NCBI GenBank assembly: GCA_963677755.1
Contig: OY782506.1
Location: 620,001 to 684,000 of the forward strand
DNA length: 64,000 nt
Direction of reading: 5' to 3'
Source of the DNA: JAIOSF01 sp963677755
Lineage (GTDB): Bacteria > Campylobacterota > Campylobacteria > Campylobacterales > Arcobacteraceae
In this document: positions 44,162 through 52,530 of the stretch, one piece after another
How the letters are laid out: every line of letters starts with the position of its first letter
Numbering within the stretch: the stretch's first letter is position 1
The notes under the pieces: model-generated
Databases searched by the model: none
Told to the model about the DNA's origin: nothing
The model's input: only the letters and a program-made list of their open reading frames with translations
Program-made: the position numbers and the translations under genes

Positions 44162-45604
44162 ATGGGAACTTTAGAACTTTATCTATTAATTATAGCCTTC
44201 CTGATGCTACTAAGTGTAGTATCAAGTAAGCTTTCAGATACTTTTGGAATACCTGTTCTTTTTATCTTTTTAGGATTAGGGATGTTAGCGGGTTCTGAAG
44301 GATTATTGGGGATATATTTTGATAATGCACAATTAGCTCAAACCGTTGGTACAGTTGCCCTTATTTATATACTTTTCGGTGGTGGACTAGATACCCAGTG
44401 GAAAGTAATCAAACCTGTTTTAAAAGATGGATTAATTTTAGCTACAGTTGGTGTCTTTTTAACTGCTTTATTTGTCTCTTTGAGTGTTTACTATATTTTA
44501 GAGTTTACCTTTTTAGAGTCTTTATTAGTGGGTGCTATAGTTTCTTCTACAGATGCTGCTGCAGTTTTTGCAATACTTCGGGCAAAAGGGATTGCTCTAA
44601 AAAAAGGTTTATCTCCTTTATTAGAACTTGAATCTGGAAGTAATGATCCTATGGCTATCTTTTTGACAATTGCTATTTTACAGATTATTTTATTACCAGA
44701 AAGTAGTTCTTTAGGAGATTGGCTTGTATATTTTTTCTTGCAATTCTTTTTAGGAGTTTTATTTGGCGTAATTTTTGGAATATTAATGCCAAAAATTTTA
44801 AATAAAATCCATTTTAGTTTTTATGGGCTTTATCCTGTTTTTACAATAGCTTGGGTTATGCTTCTTTTTAGTGTTACTACTCTTCTTGATGGTAATGGTT
44901 TTTTAGCTGTATATCTTGCTGGTATTTTTGCAAATAAACAAGAGTTTGTACACAAAAAAAACTTAATAGGATTTCATGATGGATTATCATGGATTATGCA
45001 AATAGCAGTGTTTTTAACATTAGGACTTTTGGTATTTCCTTCACAGCTACCTGATGTTGCATGGCATGGATTATTAATAGCCCTTTGGCTTATTTTTATA
45101 GCACGTCCATCTGGAATATTTCTAAGTTTGATATTTAGTAAATTTACGATACAAGAAAAGGCTTTTATTTCATGGGTTGGTCTAAGAGGAGCAGTTCCTA
45201 TTGTACTTGCAACATATCCTTTTTTAGAAGGTCTAGAAAATGCCCCATTGATTTTTAATACTGTTTTTTTTATTGTACTATTGTCTATATTAGTTCAAGG
45301 CACAACGCTACCTTGGATGGCAAGGTTCTTAAAAGTAGAAAAACATATAGAAGAAAAAAAACCAAGTGCTTCTCCCTTATTTTATCATACGCTCAAACAG
45401 TTTTATATTGAAGGAAGTTCTAAAGTAATTGGTCTTAGTATTGCAGAGTTGCAGTTACCATTAGATTTTTTAATTTTATTAATTAAAAGGGATGATGAAT
45501 ATATTAGACCAACGGGTGCTACAATATTCCAAGAAGATGATATTTTATTAATTCAGTGTGATGAAGTTACACAATATAATGAAACACTAAAACAGTTCTT
45601 TTGA
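44162..45604 (+). CDS. CPA1 family cation/proton antiporter (NhaP2/CvrA-like)
   Basis: A 480-residue exchanger. About 12 helices carry GIPVLFIFLGLGMLAGSEGL, the active-site SSTDAAAVFAIL (about 122-133) and LELESGSNDPMAIFL, typical of K+/H+ or Na+/H+ NhaP2 antiporters. The C-terminal part, IEGSSKVIGLSIAELQLP with FQEDDILLIQCDE, is a TrkA-C (RCK_C) domain. No good ribosome site precedes the ATG, 3 bp after the DUF1538 stop, so translation may be coupled. Confidence 0.88.
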   Translation: MGTLELYLLIIAFLMLLSVVSSKLSDTFGIPVLFIFLGLGMLAGSEGLLGIYFDNAQLAQTVGTVALIYILFGGGLDTQWKVIKPVLKDGLILATVGVFLTALFVSLSVYYILEFTFLESLLVGAIVSSTDAAAVFAILRAKGIALKKGLSPLLELESGSNDPMAIFLTIAILQIILLPESSSLGDWLVYFFLQFFLGVLFGVIFGILMPKILNKIHFSFYGLYPVFTIAWVMLLFSVTTLLDGNGFLAVYLAGIFANKQEFVHKKNLIGFHDGLSWIMQIAVFLTLGLLVFPSQLPDVAWHGLLIALWLIFIARPSGIFLSLIFSKFTIQEKAFISWVGLRGAVPIVLATYPFLEGLENAPLIFNTVFFIVLLSILVQGTTLPWMARFLKVEKHIEEKKPSASPLFYHTLKQFYIEGSSKVIGLSIAELQLPLDFLILLIKRDDEYIRPTGATIFQEDDILLIQCDEVTQYNETLKQFF

Positions 45605-45650
45605 TGTCAAAGAATACTATTAATAATTTTAAAATTAAGGCAAAAAGAGG

Positions 45651-46127
45651 TTAATGCTTTTTTCTATCTTTGTGGACTGATTTTTTCCAAATATGGATAA
45701 GAAAATAGTATGCAAGCCCTGAGATAACTATAGAATAAAAAATTGCACCTAAATATAAAGGGAAAACAATATCTTGTAAGTTGTTTTGAAACCAATCTAG
45801 TGTCATATGTACATTTTGAGTCTTAATATTTAAAAAGAAACTTCCTGTTAAGTACTCTATATAATAAATAAATGGCATACTAAAAGGATTTGTTACCCAA
45901 CACATAACCAAAGCCACAGGAACATTAAATCTTAAAAATGGTGTCGCTACAAGTACAGCTAACATTTGAAATGGCATAGGTATCATAGCTATAAATAACC
46001 CGATAGATACACCACGACTTACCATCTTTCTTGTTGTTGCTATAAATTCCTTGGGAACTTTATACTTTTTTAAAAATGTTTGAATTGTTTTATTATTGTG
46101 AGTACTTTTTAGTTTTTTTCTTATCAT
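45651..46127 (-). CDS. DUF2062 membrane protein
   Basis: A 158-residue protein with three transmembrane helices. SRGVSIGLFIAMIPMPFQML (about 53-72), followed by RFNVPVALVMCWVTNPFSMPFIYY, is the DUF2062 signature. Function unknown. It stands alone, convergent with the antiporter operon. Confidence 0.85.
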   Translation of the reverse strand: MIRKKLKSTHNNKTIQTFLKKYKVPKEFIATTRKMVSRGVSIGLFIAMIPMPFQMLAVLVATPFLRFNVPVALVMCWVTNPFSMPFIYYIEYLTGSFFLNIKTQNVHMTLDWFQNNLQDIVFPLYLGAIFYSIVISGLAYYFLIHIWKKSVHKDRKKH

Positions 46128-46221
46128 GTTAGAAAAGATTATATCTTTTTTATATTAAATACTGAGATAAAACATAAAAAAGAGATTCTTTTTTATGTTT
46201 TGTAAAAGAGGAGAAGAACTG

Positions 46222-46392
46222 CTAATAAGTTTCCTGTTCGCAGTATTTCCAATTGATTTTTTCTTCAACTTGTTTTGAAGTAGAACATTTTTGGCTATTT
46301 TTTTTCATTGTTGATACACTGTTGTTACTTGCAGTACAGCCAGTAAATAACCCTACTAGTATTGCAATTATTAATAAATTAAAAACTTTCAT
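46222..46392 (-). CDS. small lipoprotein
   Basis: A 56-residue ORF starting with ATG behind AAAAAGGATTTGATA. The signal peptide MKVFNLLIIAILVGLFTGC ends in a lipobox with Cys19 as lipidation site. The mature part is short (37 residues), Ser/Lys-rich and holds two more Cys (36 and 51). No family recognised. It lies 59 bp beyond the stop of the cytochrome c peroxidase gene (which ends at 46452), on the same strand. Confidence 0.65.
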   Translation of the reverse strand: MKVFNLLIIAILVGLFTGCTASNNSVSTMKKNSQKCSTSKQVEEKINWKYCEQETY

Positions 46393-46451
46393 TATCAAAT
46401 CCTTTTTATAAGATTTAGAAGCTAAGAAAAAAATCTTTGCTTCTAAAATTT

Positions 46452-47483
46452 TTAGTCAAACTCTGGTTTTGGAGTTTTATCTGTAATAACTGGAAGTTGA
46501 GGATAAGATATATTTGGTTTTTTCCCTGTTAAAGAGTTTAGGAAAGTTACAATTTGTTCACTTTCTTTATCAGATATTTTGATACCTAATTGAGTAGAAC
46601 CCATCTCTTTAACTGCATCTTTTAATGACCAAATATTACCATTGTGAAAATATGGAGCTGTTTCTTCAATATTTCTTAATGTTGGAGTTTTTACCATACC
46701 GTTTGCATCTCCTACAAAGTCACCTTTTGCATAAGAGTAGTTTGCATGAATTTGGAATGGTTGCATAGTACCACCAAGACCTATATCTGTATGACAAGCA
46801 GTACATCCTTTATCAATAAATACTTTAAGACCTGTTTTTTCTGCAGCTGTTAATGCATCAGCATCACCATTTAAAAATGCATCAAATCTTGAAGGTGTAA
46901 CAAGAATTCTTTCAAATACAGCAATAGTATCAGTGATAAGTTCAAATGTGATTTTTACATCATCACCATAAGCTTTTTTAAATTCTGCAACATATGCTGG
47001 CATTGATGTAACACGATCTACGACTAATTGTTTAGGAGATGCCATCTCTGGACCTGCTTGAATTGGACCTTGTGCTTGAGCTTCAAGGTGTGGATCTCTA
47101 CCATCCCAAAATTGTGCAGCATTTAACACTGAGTTATAAACTGTTGGAGAGTTTAAATGGTGTGGATTTGGTGTCCATTTGTGACCAATAGCAGCACCAA
47201 TTCCATCAGCACCACCCATACCAAGGTTGTGACATGTGTTACATGAAATAAGATTACTTTTTGAAAGTCTTGGATCAAAATACAATTTTTTCCCAAGTTC
47301 CACTTTACAATCAGTAATTGGATTTTTTGCACTATCTACTAGCTTTAGTACCTCTAATTTACTTTGAGGTATCGCTTTAAGACCTGAATCTTTTGCTAAC
47401 TTTACAAGATTTGCATCAGTTGTTGCTAATACACTTGTTGCACTTAATAGTAAACCACTTAAAACTAAACTAATTCTTTTCAT
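46452..47483 (-). CDS. ccpA: di-haem cytochrome c peroxidase
   Basis: A 343-residue periplasmic enzyme that reduces hydrogen peroxide using cytochrome c. A signal peptide (about 1-20, ending VLA) is followed by the N-terminal haem motif CNTCH (81-85) and the C-terminal haem motif CTACH (near 231). FWDGRDPHLEAQAQGPIQAG and ETAPYFHNG are conserved around the active site. Complete length. AAGGAGTTCTT precedes ATG. Confidence 0.93.
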   Translation of the reverse strand: MKRISLVLSGLLLSATSVLATTDANLVKLAKDSGLKAIPQSKLEVLKLVDSAKNPITDCKVELGKKLYFDPRLSKSNLISCNTCHNLGMGGADGIGAAIGHKWTPNPHHLNSPTVYNSVLNAAQFWDGRDPHLEAQAQGPIQAGPEMASPKQLVVDRVTSMPAYVAEFKKAYGDDVKITFELITDTIAVFERILVTPSRFDAFLNGDADALTAAEKTGLKVFIDKGCTACHTDIGLGGTMQPFQIHANYSYAKGDFVGDANGMVKTPTLRNIEETAPYFHNGNIWSLKDAVKEMGSTQLGIKISDKESEQIVTFLNSLTGKKPNISYPQLPVITDKTPKPEFD

Positions 47484-47597
47484 AAGAACTCCTTCTATTT
47501 GTTTGAATTATCTAAACCATACTTTAGACTTATAAAAGTATAACGCTCTAATTCTTAAATTAAACTAAATAAAGGATAATTATTATTAACAAATTAA

Positions 47598-47622
47598 AAA
47601 TATTAAAAAATTTTTAATATTT
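47598..47622 (-). terminator. AT-only inverted repeat between the AraC gene and ccpA
   Basis: AAATATTAAAAA and TTTTTAATATTT face each other around a single A. It lies 36 bp beyond the araC-like stop, on the same strand as ccpA. With no GC pairs, its strength as a terminator is doubtful; it may instead be part of the ccpA promoter region. Confidence 0.3.
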
Positions 47623-47657
47623 ACTATCTATTTCTATTATCATATATTTTGTATGAA

Positions 47658-48650
47658 TTATTTACTTTGTTTTGGAGTTTTATTATACCATTTCTTGTAT
47701 GCTCTAAAAAAAGAACTTGCTTCTGAATATCCAAGTAATAGTGATATTGTTGTGTAGTCCATTTTTGTATTTTTAATATAATGTTGCGCTAGTCTTTGTC
47801 GGACATTACTTAAAGCTTCTCGAAATGTTTTTGATTCAATTTTTAGATAGTTTTGGAGTGTTCGTACACTTAGGTTAAAATTACTGGCAATATATTCTAT
47901 TGTAATATCTTCATCTCCAATGTTTTTTAAAATTTCTCTTTCTACTTTGCTGTACCAAGTTGTTGTTTCTAACTCCTCTAAAATTTTATTGGCTTCTTTT
48001 TCAAAATACTCCAACATAGAGGGATTTGAGTTTTTTACTGGAATATTTAAATTATCTTTTTTAAAAAAAATAGCATTGTCATCTTTTTGAAAATATAAAT
48101 TTTCCCCAAAAATTTTTCTATATTCTTCCTGATTTTCTATACTTTTATGGGTAAAGTGAGTAAACTCAGGAGTAACTTTTTCCCCTAAAATTTGTGTTAA
48201 AATACTAATAATAGAACATAAATGTACTTCCGCATGAAAGCTAGGTACGGGAATAAGTGGATTTTCGTTGATATATATTGCTAGTTTATAATAACTTCCA
48301 TTGTCAGAAAAGTTAAATTTTAGATGAGCACTTATGAGTTTTTGGTAATGATTGAACTTTTCAATCATCTCTTGTAATGTATGTGTATTAAGTAATAAAT
48401 ATCCCAAGAGACCAAGTGATTGATAAGGGATAGATTGACCTATATGTAAAGCAAGATTAGAATCACCTGTTTTTTTCATACAAAATCTAAAAATATCAGA
48501 CAGTTTTTTGCTTTCAACTTTGCTATCATGTTTGGAAAGTATCTCCATAGATAGATTTACTTCCCCTAACATATCTTTTATAGAAATTTTTGTTTTTGCC
48601 TCTAATGCTCTTAAAACATATTGAAATGTCACTATTGAAACTTTTGTCAT
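47658..48650 (-). CDS. AraC family transcriptional regulator
   Basis: A 330-residue regulator. The start is set at ATG 48650, behind AAAGAGGTATCA; an upstream ATG (48686) adds 12 residues without a ribosome site. The N-terminal 190 residues fit the arabinose-binding-like domain of the OruR/ArgR-type AraC group (IGQSIPYQSLGLLGYLLLNT). The C-terminal HTH_18 domain contains IASNFNLSVRTLQNYLK and YTTISLLLGYSEASSFFRAY with the closing WYNKTPKQ. It is divergent from cowN; the signal is unknown. Confidence 0.88.
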   Translation of the reverse strand: MTKVSIVTFQYVLRALEAKTKISIKDMLGEVNLSMEILSKHDSKVESKKLSDIFRFCMKKTGDSNLALHIGQSIPYQSLGLLGYLLLNTHTLQEMIEKFNHYQKLISAHLKFNFSDNGSYYKLAIYINENPLIPVPSFHAEVHLCSIISILTQILGEKVTPEFTHFTHKSIENQEEYRKIFGENLYFQKDDNAIFFKKDNLNIPVKNSNPSMLEYFEKEANKILEELETTTWYSKVEREILKNIGDEDITIEYIASNFNLSVRTLQNYLKIESKTFREALSNVRQRLAQHYIKNTKMDYTTISLLLGYSEASSFFRAYKKWYNKTPKQSK

Positions 48651-48761
48651 TGATACCTCTTTTTTAATATTTTCGTAAAATGTCAATAAATATTCATATT
48701 ATAGCATACTAATATACCCAAATAGGTGTATAATTAATATACTAAAACAGTAGGAGAGATG

Positions 48762-49076
48762 ATGTCAAAGAATGAAATAAGAGTTGATGAAAGTTATATA
48801 TCTTTTAAAAATATAAATTGTTTTGAAAATGCGTGTGTAGTTATTGATAATATGTTAAGAGTTTTAGAAAACCCTGATAATATGAATATATATTGGAAAA
48901 AAATAGTTCCAATGATTCCAAAAGCGTATTATACAAGAGATCCAAAAGATGATGAAAAAGAAGCATTATTGTATCTTGTTTGTTCTAATTCTTTTTATTT
49001 AGATGAATTATTTGAAAATGCTGAAGATGAGCAAGCAATTCATGCTTTAAGTAAGTGTGAACAAGAGTGTTGTTAA
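48762..49076 (+). CDS. cowN: CowN-like N2-fixation sustaining protein
   Basis: A 104-residue protein resembling CowN of Rhodospirillum, which protects nitrogenase from carbon monoxide. The match is YISFKNINCFENACVVIDNM near the N-terminus (CowN: Y-[VI]-S-F-K-x-I-x-C) and NIYWKKIVP further on, plus an acidic C-terminus. It is longer at the C-terminus than classical CowN and ends CEQECC, a Cys-rich tail. ATG 48762 is better spaced from AGGAG than the ATG one codon before it. No nif genes are in the window, but nitrogenase is implied elsewhere. Confidence 0.75.
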   Translation: MSKNEIRVDESYISFKNINCFENACVVIDNMLRVLENPDNMNIYWKKIVPMIPKAYYTRDPKDDEKEALLYLVCSNSFYLDELFENAEDEQAIHALSKCEQECC

Positions 49077-49106
49077 GAATAAGAACTCTTAACAGTTCTT
49101 ATTCTT
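49075..49106. terminator. bidirectional terminator between cowN and ahpC
   Basis: AAGAATAAGAAC (49075-49086) and GTTCTTATTCTT (49095-49106) form a perfect 12-bp stem with an 8-nt loop. It starts in the cowN stop codon and ends 17 bp from the convergent ahpC stop, so it can serve both genes. Confidence 0.75.
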
Positions 49107-49122
49107 ATTACAGATGAAGATA

Positions 49123-49866
49123 TTATGCCATAATCTCTTCAATAGTAATATAATCACCAACTCTACCAGTCATTTGTTCTACATCTGTGTTTACTGGAAG
49201 TGTTTTTTTACCTGGAGTCCAACCTGCTGGGCAAACTTCACCTGTTTTTTCTGCATGTTGCCAAGCTCTTACTTGTCTTAAGAACTCATTTACATTTCTT
49301 CCTACCATTGGAGCTTGAACCTCTTGTGCTACTACAGTTCCTTCTGGATTGATTAAAAATCTTCCTCTTAAAGCGATTCCTTCCTCTTCAATCATAACAC
49401 CAAAAGCTCGACTAACTGCACCTGTCGAATCAGCACCGATTGTAAGTTGTAAACCTTTTAATAATGGCTCAGTCTCAACAAATCTTTTGTGAGAAAATTT
49501 TGTATCTGTAGATACTGCTAAAATCTCAACACCAAGCTCTTGGAACTCATCATATTTTGCATTCATAGCTGCTATTTCTGTAGGACAAACAAATGTAAAA
49601 TCTGCTGGATAAAAACACACTACTGACCATTTACCTTTGTAATCTTCACTTGATACTGTTTCATAGTGACCTGTTTTTGCGTTGTACGCATCCATTTTAA
49701 ACTCTGGGGCTTTTCTTAAAACTAAACTTGAACTCATATTATTTTCCTTTTTTTCTATATTATTTTCATTGTTAGAAACTACTGTTTCAATACTCGCATC
49801 AATTGTATTTTCTTCGAAAATAGCATTGTGCTCTTCTATTGGTTTTGCACCTGTATCGCAAGCCAT
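49123..49866 (-). CDS. ahpC: 2-Cys peroxiredoxin (AhpC/Prx1 type) with optional N-terminal extension
   Basis: A 247-residue reading frame for a thiol peroxidase. The peroxidatic Cys94 lies in YPADFTFVCPTE and the resolving Cys212 in GEVCPAGW. The peroxiredoxin domain itself starts at Met44 (MSSSLVLRKAPEF). Two starts are possible: ATG 49866 behind AAAGGAAATAAT, adding a 43-residue acidic Asn/Glu-rich leader beginning MACDTGAKP, and ATG 49737 behind AAGGAAAATAAT. Both ribosome sites are good and nearly identical in sequence. The long form is unusual for AhpC. Confidence 0.93.
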   Translation of the reverse strand: MACDTGAKPIEEHNAIFEENTIDASIETVVSNNENNIEKKENNMSSSLVLRKAPEFKMDAYNAKTGHYETVSSEDYKGKWSVVCFYPADFTFVCPTEIAAMNAKYDEFQELGVEILAVSTDTKFSHKRFVETEPLLKGLQLTIGADSTGAVSRAFGVMIEEEGIALRGRFLINPEGTVVAQEVQAPMVGRNVNEFLRQVRAWQHAEKTGEVCPAGWTPGKKTLPVNTDVEQMTGRVGDYITIEEIMA

Positions 49867-49987
49867 ATTATTTCCTTTATCTTTTAAAGTAATGAAAGTA
49901 TAACTAAAGGAAAATAATTATCCTTTAGAATATATAATTATTATATCTTATTAAGATTATTATAAGGTGTAGTTTAAAATATATGAT

Positions 49988-51415
49988 TTAGATGAAAAGT
50001 AAAAATAAGCCTAAACAAAGTATAAATAGTAAACTTCCATATTCAAATAGTTTTGTTAAAGTTGCATTTGATGAGGATTTTTTTCTTACATTTATGCTTA
50101 AGTATGCGGTGACAAAGATAATTAAGCTCATTCCTAAACTCATAAATATAGCACTTAAAAATCCAACATAATAGATCCCAAGTCCAAATGTAAAGATAAA
50201 AATAGTAACAGTTCCAGGGCAGGGTACAATCCCAGCTGCTAAGATAACTCCTAAGTCTTCACTTTTTGTATTACAGCCACTACATCCACAGCTAGCATTA
50301 TTAGGATTGTGTGTGGTAAATGACAGTTTATTTGTAGTCTTATATTTTTTAAAGATAAGATACGAAGCTATAGCTATAATAATAATAGCACTTAGTTTTG
50401 AAGCCACATATTCTATATCGGTTAAAAAGCTAATAAACAATAAATTTAAAACTAAATAGATAAATACAGTAAGTAAAAAAGCACTAAAAGTATGGACAAC
50501 CCCTATAAGTAAAGAGATATTAAATGCTTTTAATATAGAACGATTTTGGCTTAAAAAATAGCTTCCCACTAAACTTTTCCCATGACCAGGTCCAAGGGCG
50601 TGTAAAACACCATAGATAAATGAGAAAAATAGTAGCCAAAGATAAGAACTTACTGAGTTGTTTTCTTTGATGTCATTTAAAAGTGTTTGTATTTTATCTT
50701 TATAAATTTTTAGTTGTTGTGAAAGTTTTTCTAAGTAAGTTATTGATGGTGTAAGTTCTGGTTGTTTAATTTGTTTTTTTTGTATTATTTGTTTTGGTTC
50801 TTTGATATTTTTTTCTTTTGGCGGAATATTCTTTGATAGAATTGTTGAGTCAATAAAAGTGATTTTAGCAAGATGTTCAAGTGGTTCTATTTGGTATTTA
50901 TTTTTATAGTTTTCTAAAATAATATCTTTTAAAATAAAGTTAAAGTTTCCTTGTTTATCATTGAATTCTACACGAAGTGTATGGTTGTTTTCTAAAATAA
51001 AATCTGCATCGAAATCAAATATATAATACATAGTATCATCTTCAAATACCATTTTTTTAGAAATAGGTTTTATCTCAACTATTTTATCTGATGTGAAATG
51101 TCTTTTTGAATAAGTTATTTTTGTAAGATAGTTAAAAATATGGAGATAATCTTCGAGAGCTTTTGTAATAGCATCTTGTTCATCTTTATCAAATTTGCCA
51201 TTTTCATTTAAATCATATTGAGTAAGGCTTGTGGTGAATTTTTCATCAAATTTCCACTTAATTTGAAAGTGTGTTTTAGTTGGTAGTGTAGATACTTTGG
51301 TATCTACATTTACCATGGGTATATCCATTTGACATAAAGTACAACTAAAACTAGTTGTACTAAAAAAAAGTGTTAATAATATATATAATAAAAATTTATT
51401 TGTTCGCAATAGCAT
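49988..51415 (-). CDS. DUF1007-NicO fusion, nickel/cobalt/zinc-type exporter
   Basis: A 475-residue protein. A signal-like N-terminus is followed by a CTLCQMD motif and a DUF1007 periplasmic domain (about 25-200) with an EF-hand-like loop DLNENGKFDKDE. The C-terminal half (about 245-475) is a six-helix NicO/RcnA-type transporter with GVLHALGPGHGKSLVGSYFL, GVVHTFSAFLLT and PCPGTVTIFIF, and a metal-binding Cys loop NASCGCSGCNTKS. It overlaps the znuA-like gene by 20 bp, so both act on one metal, probably zinc. Confidence 0.8.
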   Translation of the reverse strand: MLLRTNKFLLYILLTLFFSTTSFSCTLCQMDIPMVNVDTKVSTLPTKTHFQIKWKFDEKFTTSLTQYDLNENGKFDKDEQDAITKALEDYLHIFNYLTKITYSKRHFTSDKIVEIKPISKKMVFEDDTMYYIFDFDADFILENNHTLRVEFNDKQGNFNFILKDIILENYKNKYQIEPLEHLAKITFIDSTILSKNIPPKEKNIKEPKQIIQKKQIKQPELTPSITYLEKLSQQLKIYKDKIQTLLNDIKENNSVSSYLWLLFFSFIYGVLHALGPGHGKSLVGSYFLSQNRSILKAFNISLLIGVVHTFSAFLLTVFIYLVLNLLFISFLTDIEYVASKLSAIIIIAIASYLIFKKYKTTNKLSFTTHNPNNASCGCSGCNTKSEDLGVILAAGIVPCPGTVTIFIFTFGLGIYYVGFLSAIFMSLGMSLIIFVTAYLSINVRKKSSSNATLTKLFEYGSLLFILCLGLFLLFI

Positions 51416-52421
51416 TCGCTAATTGTATCAAATTTTCACTCCATTTTGGGTTAAGTGGGCTTACTTTTATCACAGGTATTCCTACTTCTTTTGCTATTTG
51501 AGTTGCTACTTTATCACTAAATTCAGGAGCTGTAAAAACTGCTTTTACTTTTTCCTCTTTAGCTTCCTCTATTAGGTGTGCTACTTGTTTTGGTTTTGGA
51601 TTTTTACCACCTGCTTCAATAGCTATTTGTGTAAGTCCATAATCTTTTGCAAAATATCCCCAAGCTGGATGAAATACCATAAATCTAGTTCCAGACGGTG
51701 TATCTAAAAGTATTTTTTTGATTGTTCTATCTGTTTTGTTTATATGCTCTAAAAATTTCTCATAATTATTTTTATAGTATGTTTCATTTGATTTGTCTAT
51801 TTTTACTAAATAAGTATAAATATTTTTAGCTATTATTTTTACATTTGCAGTACTTGTCCAAACATGTGGATCTAATGAACCGTGTTCATGTTCGTGTGCT
51901 TCATGTTCGTGTGCTTCATGTTCGTGTTCATCATGGTCATGATCTTCGTGTTCATGTGCTTCATGTTCGTGTTCGTGTTCATCATGGTCATGATCTTCGT
52001 GTTCATGTACTTCATGTTCGTGTTCGTGTTCATCATGATCGTGTTCTTCGTTCTCGTGTGCTTCATGTTCATCTTCATCATGATGGTGTTCAGCCATTGG
52101 TAATTTTTCAATACCTTTTGCAATATTTCCTATTTTCATCTTTTTGTTTTGATTTGCAAATTTTGGAAGCCAAGCCTCTTCAAACTCTACACCAATCGAA
52201 AAGTATATATCAGCATTTGATATATCTTTCATTTGTGATGGTTTTGGATCGTAAGTGTGAGGTGAACTTCCTGGTTTTACCATTAAAGCTACATTTACTT
52301 TATCTCCACCAATTGCTTCAACAAAAGTTTTTTGAGGTAATACACTTACTACAGCATTTACATTTGCATATAAAAAACTTGTAGCTCCTAAAATTGTTGT
52401 AACTAGTAATTTTTTTACCAT
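51396..52421 (-). CDS. znuA: zinc ABC transporter substrate-binding protein (ZnuA-like)
   Basis: A 341-residue periplasmic metal-binding protein. Signal peptide 1-20; metal ligands in GSSPHTYDPKPSQ (His55), LDPHVWTS after the His-rich region, FMVFHPAWGYFAKDYGL, and the final Asp/Glu region (VFTAPEFSD). Residues 112-182 form a His/Glu/Asp tract built from a 17-residue repeat (HDEHEHEHEAHEHEDHD), a zinc buffer. AATAGGAGAAAATATG supports the start. No ZnuB/ZnuC is in the window; the coupled NicO protein is unusual. Confidence 0.9.
   Translation of the reverse strand: MVKKLLVTTILGATSFLYANVNAVVSVLPQKTFVEAIGGDKVNVALMVKPGSSPHTYDPKPSQMKDISNADIYFSIGVEFEEAWLPKFANQNKKMKIGNIAKGIEKLPMAEHHHDEDEHEAHENEEHDHDEHEHEHEVHEHEDHDHDEHEHEHEAHEHEDHDHDEHEHEAHEHEAHEHEHGSLDPHVWTSTANVKIIAKNIYTYLVKIDKSNETYYKNNYEKFLEHINKTDRTIKKILLDTPSGTRFMVFHPAWGYFAKDYGLTQIAIEAGGKNPKPKQVAHLIEEAKEEKVKAVFTAPEFSDKVATQIAKEVGIPVIKVSPLNPKWSENLIQLANAIANK
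51890..52095 (-). repeat. 51-bp tandem repeat coding the ZnuA histidine tract
   Basis: The ATCATG start of the unit recurs at 51930, 51981 and 52032, a 51-bp (17-codon) period, with shorter 18-bp sub-repeats (GTGCTTCATGTTC words). It is in frame and inside znuA. Such tracts change copy number by slippage. Confidence 0.8.
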
Positions 52422-52433
52422 ATTTTCTCCTAT

Positions 52434-52448
52434 TGCAACTTAGTTGCA
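52434..52448. promoter_or_regulatory. palindrome upstream of znuA, possible metalloregulator site
   Basis: TGCAACTTAGTTGCA is a 15-bp palindrome (6-bp arms, 3-bp centre) 13 bp upstream of the znuA ATG. Its right half ACTTAGTTGCAT recurs at 52489-52500. The position suits an operator, perhaps for a Zur-like repressor, although it does not match the classical Zur box. Confidence 0.45.
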
Positions 52449-52496
52449 TAAATATTTCAGAAGTATATATCAATAAATCTTAAGTGAGACTTAGTT

Positions 52497-52530
52497 GCAT
52501 CTAATAAAAGATTACTCTTTTATTAGATGC
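52497..52530 (-). terminator. terminator of the imelysin-peroxidase operon
   Basis: GCATCTAATAAAAG (52497-52510) and CTTTTATTAGATGC (52517-52530) form a perfect 14-bp stem with a 6-nt ATTACT loop that covers the last codons and stop of the peroxidase gene. Confidence 0.7.

Noticed and set aside
51890..52095. Tandem repeats as a CRISPR array
   Set aside because: Units are contiguous, in frame and coding; there are no unique spacers of uniform length and no cas genes.
51845..52384. Open frames rich in Val/His/Arg or Met/Asn overlapping znuA in other frames
   Set aside because: They are shadows of the znuA histidine repeats; no ribosome site, and the biased composition comes from the 51-bp repeat.
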